Of a stretch of 64,000 bases of DNA, positions 59,097-64,000 are shown piece by piece. A program made the translations under genes and the position numbers. The DNA is from an uncultured Lactobacillus sp. (GTDB taxonomy: Bacteria; Bacillota; Bacilli; Lactobacillales; Lactobacillaceae): contig CALNAK010000020.1 in assembly GCA_937874185.1 (NCBI GenBank), positions 248,001 to 312,000 on the forward strand, in the 5' to 3' direction. The stretch's first letter is position 1; each line of letters opens with the position of its first letter. Under the pieces are notes generated by a model. The model was not told where the DNA came from and ran no database searches. It saw nothing but the letters and a program-made list of their open reading frames with translations.

Positions 59097-61856
59097 TTAT
59101 TTATTCTGAAATTTGTATCTCATAATTAATTTTCTCAATTCATCAATTAAGAAAATAGGTATTGGAATAGCAATTAGGAAAAGCCAATCTTTAATCTGAA
59201 GTGGTGCAGTATTGAAGGCTGTTTGTAATCCAGGTGTATAAATGAGGACTAATAATAGTAGTATTTCAAAAACAATCCCGGCCCAGATACGGTGATTACT
59301 GAACAAACCTAGTTTAAAGACTGAAGTATACTTACTCCGACAATTCAAAGCTGCAGCAATCTGACAAAAGATGATAGCAGCCAAAGTCATAGTTGTAGCA
59401 CGATTATAACCGATACCAGTTGCTAACAATTTTTGTGCAGGCCAACCGTTTTCCAGGTTGACAAAGAAGTATGCCATTGTTGAAACGACAGATGCGATGG
59501 CACCATACCAAGCAAATGCAGTTAAAATCAAATGTTTGTTTAATAAGTGTGAGTTGTGAGAACGTGGTGCTTGATTCATGATACCGGGTTCAGGTTGTTC
59601 AGATCCTAGTCCTAAAGCTGGCAACATGTCAGTTCCTAAATCAACAACCAAAATTTGTAAAACGTTTAGTGGAAGAGGAATCAAACCACGACTCAATAGG
59701 AATAGAGCTGAAGGAATAGCTTCGGGAACATTAGAATTGAAGATGTAGAGTAGGAACTTTTGAATATTACTATAAACAGTTCTACCTTCTTCGATAGCAG
59801 CGACAATAGAAGCAAAATTATCGTCGGTCAAAACCATATCAGCCGCATCTTTAGCAACATCAGTACCAGTCACACCCATGGCAACACCGATATTAGCCTT
59901 CTTTAAAGCTGGAGCATCATTGACACCATCACCAGTTGAGGCGACGATTTGTCCCATGTCTTGTAAGGTGGAGACAATCTTGTATTTCTGTTCAGGTGCT
60001 ACACGAGCGAAGATGATTTCACCTTGCAAAGCTGATTTCAATTCATCAGTTTTCATATTATCCAATTCAGATCCAGTTACGACACGGGCTTTGTCTGAGG
60101 TAACGCCAATTTTTACAGCAACGGATTTGGCAGTGATTTCACTATCACCGGTAACCATAATAATTTTGATGCTAGCGTTGTGACATTTCTTAACCGCATC
60201 ATAGATTTCTGGGCGTGGAGGATCAGCCATAACAGTTAGGCCAATGAAAGTTAAATCCGTTTCAGTATTAGCAATCGTTAAATCATCAAGTTGGTCCTTG
60301 CCAGTGTAGGGCATGGTCCGATAGGCAATTGCAAGAGAACGTAAACCTTGTTTAGCATAAGATTTGTTAGCCTTGTTGATAGTAGCTTGGTCAGAATCAG
60401 TTAGCGTACGGATAGAACCGTTGACCTGAATAGTTGAACATTCAGGCATCAAATCACTAAGAGAACCTTTAACACAGACAAGTAATTGATTACCTTGTTG
60501 ATGAATCGTGGTCATCCGTTTACGGTCAGAATCAAACGGCAATTCCTTAACACGAGGGGCTGATTTTAATTCATCATCAGCATTGAAATTAGCTTTTTGA
60601 GCCATGATTACTAGAGCAGCTTCCGTTGGAGTACCCAAAATTTTAGGTTTCTTGGAGTTTTTATCATTTTCGATAGTTGTATCATTGTCGAATGCTGAAA
60701 CCATTAGTAATTTTGTTAAATCGGTATCATCTTTATAGTCAATTTTTTGCGCATTTTTTTGAATTTCACCATTATTTAGATAACCTTGACCAGAAACCGT
60801 ATACTCACCAGATGGCAACCAAATATGATTAACCGTCATTTGATTTTGAGTCAAAGTACCAGTTTTATCTGAACAAATAACGGTCGTTTCACCAAGTGTT
60901 TCGACACTGTTTAAGTCTTTGACCAAAGCGTGTTTCTTAGCCATACGTTGAACACCTTGTGCTAGTGACAAAGTAACTGTAGGTAACAATCCTTCAGGAA
61001 TAAACGCAACAATCATACCTAGAGAGAAGATAAATGATTGAGCGATAGGGTGATGAACAAATAGAATGGCGGCGATAAAGAAGATTACACCGATGCCCAT
61101 AGCTATTAATGAAATTTGTTTAGTTAAACGATTTAATTCTAATTGTAGAGGGCTAGCCTCTTTATTTTGTTTTTGAGTTAATGAAGCAATTTTACCAAAT
61201 TCAGTTTTCATTCCGGTAGTTATAGCCACAGCTTTAGCAGTACCAGCTCCAACCGTTGTTCCGGCATAAACTAAATTTGATTCAGAAAATTTACCCTCAC
61301 CAGGGATGAACTTAACCGTCTTGGATTCGGGAACAGTTTCACCAGTTAAAGCTGATTGATCAACTTGAGTCGAAGTAGACTCAAGTAATCTAGCATCAGT
61401 TGGGACGGAATTTCCTGCTTGTAATTCGAAGACATCTCCGGGAACTAAGTCAGTAGCGTTTAATTGTTCGATTTTACCATCACGATAAACCCGAGTGTAG
61501 GTTGGCAACATAGCCATCAATGAATCGGTGGCTTTGGCAGCTTTATGTTCCTGCCAGAAACTGAAAATACCATTGATGATGTTGACTAACCAAATGGCGA
61601 TACCTAATTCAACGGAACCAGTAAATATCGCAATGAAACCACTGATCCATAGAAGAATAGCCATTAGGCTAATAAAGTTTTTCAGAAAAGCTTTAATCTG
61701 AGATTTTTGTTCACTATGATGAATTGTATTAGGTCCAAACTCATTTTGACGTTTAGTTGTTTCAGCTTGCGTCAAACCTTTGCTAGTAGTATTTAAGCTG
61801 CTAAGTAATTGTGAAATAGGTACAGTTGCATAATCTTTACTATTAATATCTTTCAA
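59097..61856 (-). CDS. P-type cation-transporting ATPase
   Basis: 919 residues, type II layout: N-terminal cation_ATPase_N region (ISQLLSSLNTTSKGLTQAE), actuator domain with TGETVPES (about residue 176), helix 4 with FIPEGLLPTVTLSLA, phosphorylation site CSDKTGTLTQ (about 335), nucleotide-binding domain with KGSLSDLMP and TGDGVNDAPALKKA (about 630), then a C-terminal membrane domain (about 700-900). The PEGLLPTV segment resembles Na+/K+-type more than SERCA-type enzymes; Na+, K+, Ca2+ or H+ are possible. Single gene; ion not readable. Confidence 0.9.
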   Translation of the reverse strand: MKDINSKDYATVPISQLLSSLNTTSKGLTQAETTKRQNEFGPNTIHHSEQKSQIKAFLKNFISLMAILLWISGFIAIFTGSVELGIAIWLVNIINGIFSFWQEHKAAKATDSLMAMLPTYTRVYRDGKIEQLNATDLVPGDVFELQAGNSVPTDARLLESTSTQVDQSALTGETVPESKTVKFIPGEGKFSESNLVYAGTTVGAGTAKAVAITTGMKTEFGKIASLTQKQNKEASPLQLELNRLTKQISLIAMGIGVIFFIAAILFVHHPIAQSFIFSLGMIVAFIPEGLLPTVTLSLAQGVQRMAKKHALVKDLNSVETLGETTVICSDKTGTLTQNQMTVNHIWLPSGEYTVSGQGYLNNGEIQKNAQKIDYKDDTDLTKLLMVSAFDNDTTIENDKNSKKPKILGTPTEAALVIMAQKANFNADDELKSAPRVKELPFDSDRKRMTTIHQQGNQLLVCVKGSLSDLMPECSTIQVNGSIRTLTDSDQATINKANKSYAKQGLRSLAIAYRTMPYTGKDQLDDLTIANTETDLTFIGLTVMADPPRPEIYDAVKKCHNASIKIIMVTGDSEITAKSVAVKIGVTSDKARVVTGSELDNMKTDELKSALQGEIIFARVAPEQKYKIVSTLQDMGQIVASTGDGVNDAPALKKANIGVAMGVTGTDVAKDAADMVLTDDNFASIVAAIEEGRTVYSNIQKFLLYIFNSNVPEAIPSALFLLSRGLIPLPLNVLQILVVDLGTDMLPALGLGSEQPEPGIMNQAPRSHNSHLLNKHLILTAFAWYGAIASVVSTMAYFFVNLENGWPAQKLLATGIGYNRATTMTLAAIIFCQIAAALNCRSKYTSVFKLGLFSNHRIWAGIVFEILLLLVLIYTPGLQTAFNTAPLQIKDWLFLIAIPIPIFLIDELRKLIMRYKFQNK

Positions 61857-62018
61857 TTCTTTTCATCTTTTTTCCTTATATAAACAAATTTTCATCGAAT
61901 TCATTAACTCAATTATAAGGCTGTTTTAAATTTTGGAACGGGACAATTTTGTCAAATCTACCTCAATCTTTTGTTATTGGTCGTCTGTAAGAATAAAATA
62001 ATTTATGGGGGGATCATT

Positions 62019-62681
62019 ATGACAAATGTTGTTTTTAAGAATATGAAGATTAATTTCAGTAAATTAGAGAAATTTGGATTTGAAAGGGAAGAATCCGATT
62101 ATACGTATCAAACACCAATTGTGGATGGTCAATTTCTGTTGAAGATAAAAGTTTTTACTGATGGTCAGTTGAAAACTAAAGTTATTGATAGTCAAACTAA
62201 GGATGAATATGTGCTACATCTGTCTTCAACTGCCAGTGGTGAATTTGTAGGTAGAGTTTCTGAGGAATACAAAAATACGCTTGATGATATTGAAAACAAA
62301 TGTTATGACAACAATGTTTTTAAGTCTCAACAAGCAATTGATATTATTGAATACGTAAACAAGACGTATGATGATCAATTAGAATTTCTCTGGAAGAAGT
62401 TCCCACAAAATGCAATTTGGCGACGTAGTGATACTAATAAATGGTATGGCTTATTATCAGTCATTCCAAAAACTAAACTTGGATTAGATTCTGATGAAAT
62501 AGTAACTGTGATTGACGTTCGTGGTGATACAAATGAGATTAACAATCTGGTGGATGGTGTTAAGTATTTTCCGGGTTATCATATGAATAAGAGCCACTGG
62601 TATACGATGATTCTTGATGGATCGGTTAATAATGATGAAATTATGGATCGATTACATTCAAGTTACGAAATTGCCAAATAG
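62019..62681 (+). CDS. MmcQ/YjbR family protein with N-terminal extension
   Basis: 220 residues from ATG 62019 (GGGGGGA upstream). The C-terminal half (about 108-220) is a YjbR-like CyaY-fold domain: QNAIWRRSDTNKWYGLLSVIPK, VTVIDVRGDTNEINNLV, HMNKSHWYTMILDGSVNNDEI. The N-terminal 100 residues form a beta-rich module (YTYQTPIVDGQFLLKIKVFTDGQ) seen in longer lactobacillar members. Described in databases as DNA-binding, but the function is not established. Single gene. Confidence 0.82.
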   Translation: MTNVVFKNMKINFSKLEKFGFEREESDYTYQTPIVDGQFLLKIKVFTDGQLKTKVIDSQTKDEYVLHLSSTASGEFVGRVSEEYKNTLDDIENKCYDNNVFKSQQAIDIIEYVNKTYDDQLEFLWKKFPQNAIWRRSDTNKWYGLLSVIPKTKLGLDSDEIVTVIDVRGDTNEINNLVDGVKYFPGYHMNKSHWYTMILDGSVNNDEIMDRLHSSYEIAK

Positions 62682-63172
62682 TTGGCAAAAATGTTTTATA
62701 TTAAATTATAGGATATTGTATTTAAACATAAATGCTGAATATTTCTATAAAAATAAGTGATATAGCTTAAACAAAATGTCGAGTGGGTTGGTTTGATTTG
62801 GTGAAATTAAAATTTTAATTTATAAACTAATTACTTGATGATTCATGATTAATAAATAAATAGAATATAAATAAAGGGCAGAATTCCTGATATAGTAGGA
62901 ATTCTACCCTTTATTTGTGCTGTTCGAATTAAAGCAAGGTATTCATATGTTAAGTCAATAAATACTCAATTTTAATGAAATTATTTTTTGGAGTTATGTG
63001 TATAAATATTAATGAAGACATAAATATTTCTGATTTTATACCAGTTTACAATAAAAATTATTACAAATTGTGAAACTTATATCAAACAAATAAATTGCAT
63101 AATGCTCAATGTAGTATAGATATATTTGTACAATTATAACGATATTATTCATACCTTCAGGGGTTATTTATT
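62682..63172. other. AT-rich 491-base gap
   Basis: No gene seen. A hairpin of AAAGGGCAGAATTCCT / AGGAATTCTACCCTTT type at 62871-62914 is the only marked structure; without T-run behind it. The rest is low-complexity A+T, likely including the promoter of the surface protein downstream. Confidence 0.6.
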
Positions 63173-64000
63173 ATGAAACAAAAAAATATAAAACTGGGAT
63201 TAGTAACTTTATTCTCAGCAGTTGCATTAGGAACGGTTGCTATTCAAAGTAATACAAGTGTCGATGCAGCGGCGTTAGGGACTCCGTTACAAGCGACAAT
63301 GTATGATCCAACACCAGCTCCAGAAAAGTTTTTGAATATCTGGAATACAAATGGTTATGCTTTACAACCGGATTCAGTAACAAATGTGAAAGTGGGAACG
63401 TCAGATGTTGTTCTTCATACAGATGCAGGTCGTTCAGTTGGAAGTGTTGTAACTGGACTATTTGACGCGCCACATTACAGATGGTTAGTGTCACATGATG
63501 GTAAAAATTGGTCATCATTACCTGAATGGAAATATGGTCATCGTAAAAACTTGCCAGTAGATACTGGTGAAGAAGGCACAACTTGGTATCAATTAGATAC
63601 GCAATATTATAACTATTTAACGGGTTGGGCTTTAAAAACACATATTTATTCTAATGTCGCCCAAGTAAATATTTTACCAAATGATGTTCAACCAGATTCA
63701 ATTAAAGTTTCAACGGATACAGATTATATTTACAATACCCAAGATAAATTGATGAATGTTTCCTATGCACATGCTGTAGTTAACCCAGCTAACTCTACGG
63801 GTAAATTGTCTTGGTCACTTGATGACAACAGTAGTAAATACGCAACGATTGATAGCACTACTGGAAAAATAACGGCTAAAGATGTTTCAGAAGAACCAAG
63901 TCTTGATCATAGAATTAAAGTGGTTGCTACTTATACCGGATCAGATACAGATAAAACAGGAGCCGCACCAAAGGTTGTTACCGGAAGTACTTATGTAGCA
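63173..64000 (+). CDS. Secreted surface protein, N-terminal part (open at the right edge)
   Basis: ATG 63173 with AGGGG upstream; the frame is open for 276 codons to the window end. A signal peptide (about 1-33: basic MKQKNIK, hydrophobic LGLVTLFSAVALGTVA, cleavage near VDAA). The mature part begins ALGTPLQATMYDP, with a tryptophan-rich stretch (IWNTNGYALQPD, HYRWLVSHDGKNWSSLPEW, TTWYQLDTQYYNYLTGW; about 60-160) and then a bacterial Ig-like section (LSWSLDDNSSKYATIDSTTGKITAKDV; about 205-250). Likely a wall-associated adhesin or SLAP-like surface protein; the anchor is beyond the window. Confidence 0.8.
   Translation, partial: MKQKNIKLGLVTLFSAVALGTVAIQSNTSVDAAALGTPLQATMYDPTPAPEKFLNIWNTNGYALQPDSVTNVKVGTSDVVLHTDAGRSVGSVVTGLFDAPHYRWLVSHDGKNWSSLPEWKYGHRKNLPVDTGEEGTTWYQLDTQYYNYLTGWALKTHIYSNVAQVNILPNDVQPDSIKVSTDTDYIYNTQDKLMNVSYAHAVVNPANSTGKLSWSLDDNSSKYATIDSTTGKITAKDVSEEPSLDHRIKVVATYTGSDTDKTGAAPKVVTGSTYVA

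Noticed and set aside
63240..63641. A 133-codon minus-strand open frame near the right edge
   Set aside because: It is the complement of the surface protein gene that begins at 63173, whose signal peptide and codon use are convincing.

Overview
The window is a low-GC Gram-positive chromosome fragment. Gene content points to the Lactobacillaceae, and the general look is Companilactobacillus-like (inference only; no 16S or other marker is present). Supporting signs are AGGAGG-type ribosome binding sites, CcpA-type cre sites, many LacI and LysR regulators, PTS transport, a niacin-salvage regulon, a GH25 lysozyme with SLAP-like repeats, an EntA-type immunity gene and VanZ-family proteins. No rRNA, tRNA, CRISPR array or prophage was seen.

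Layout. 1-8 kb: the end of a galactose mutarotase gene, small metabolic genes, then a beta-glucoside unit (GH4 phospho-glucosidase, LacI regulator, divergent PTS EIIC) and an alcohol dehydrogenase. 8-15.5 kb: a monooxygenase, an FUSC-like membrane protein, then a cluster in which nicotinate phosphoribosyltransferase, an ADP-ribosylglycohydrolase-like protein, an NCS1 permease and a PfkB kinase run divergently from the niacin repressor NiaR, with a perfect NiaR-type palindrome between them. 15.6-19.5 kb: a 20-residue peptide gene in front of a three-gene ABC exporter, and a secreted lysozyme behind a 13-bp-arm inverted repeat. 20-25 kb: a LacI-controlled sugar operon (FucU/RbsD mutarotase, SIS isomerase of the arabinose-5-phosphate type, ribokinase-like kinase, FucP-type permease) with a readable promoter, cre and two operators.

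25-37 kb is the most accessory-like part. After asnB come four HesB-like (FeS_biosyn) paralogues within 8.5 kb, two of them nearly identical and directly repeated. Among them lie a GT-C-like membrane protein, an HxlR remnant, a bacteriocin immunity gene and an unusual unit: an XRE regulator facing a fusion of a degenerate ABC ATPase with a LytTR DNA-binding domain, an ABC-2 permease and two small membrane proteins. 37-41 kb: an SOS-type Y-family polymerase/YolD operon whose terminator has been split by an IS3-family (IS150-like) element. 41-49 kb: a deaminase, paralogues of two earlier genes, an ABC-F protein, a strongly structured probable RNA element, TauE and LysR genes, and a flavoprotein with an in-frame amber codon next to an SLC13-type permease.

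49-64 kb: an ABC exporter, an L,D-transpeptidase, a MazEF/PemIK-type pair whose toxin has lost its start, a LysR-controlled oxidoreductase operon, a P-type ATPase, a YjbR protein and the beginning of a secreted surface protein.

Candidates for something undescribed are the degenerate-ABC/LytTR unit, the micropeptide/ABC unit, the possible kinase-first D-arabinose operon, the FeS_biosyn paralogue expansion and the structured RNA near 44.4 kb. All functional claims rest on motif reading by eye.
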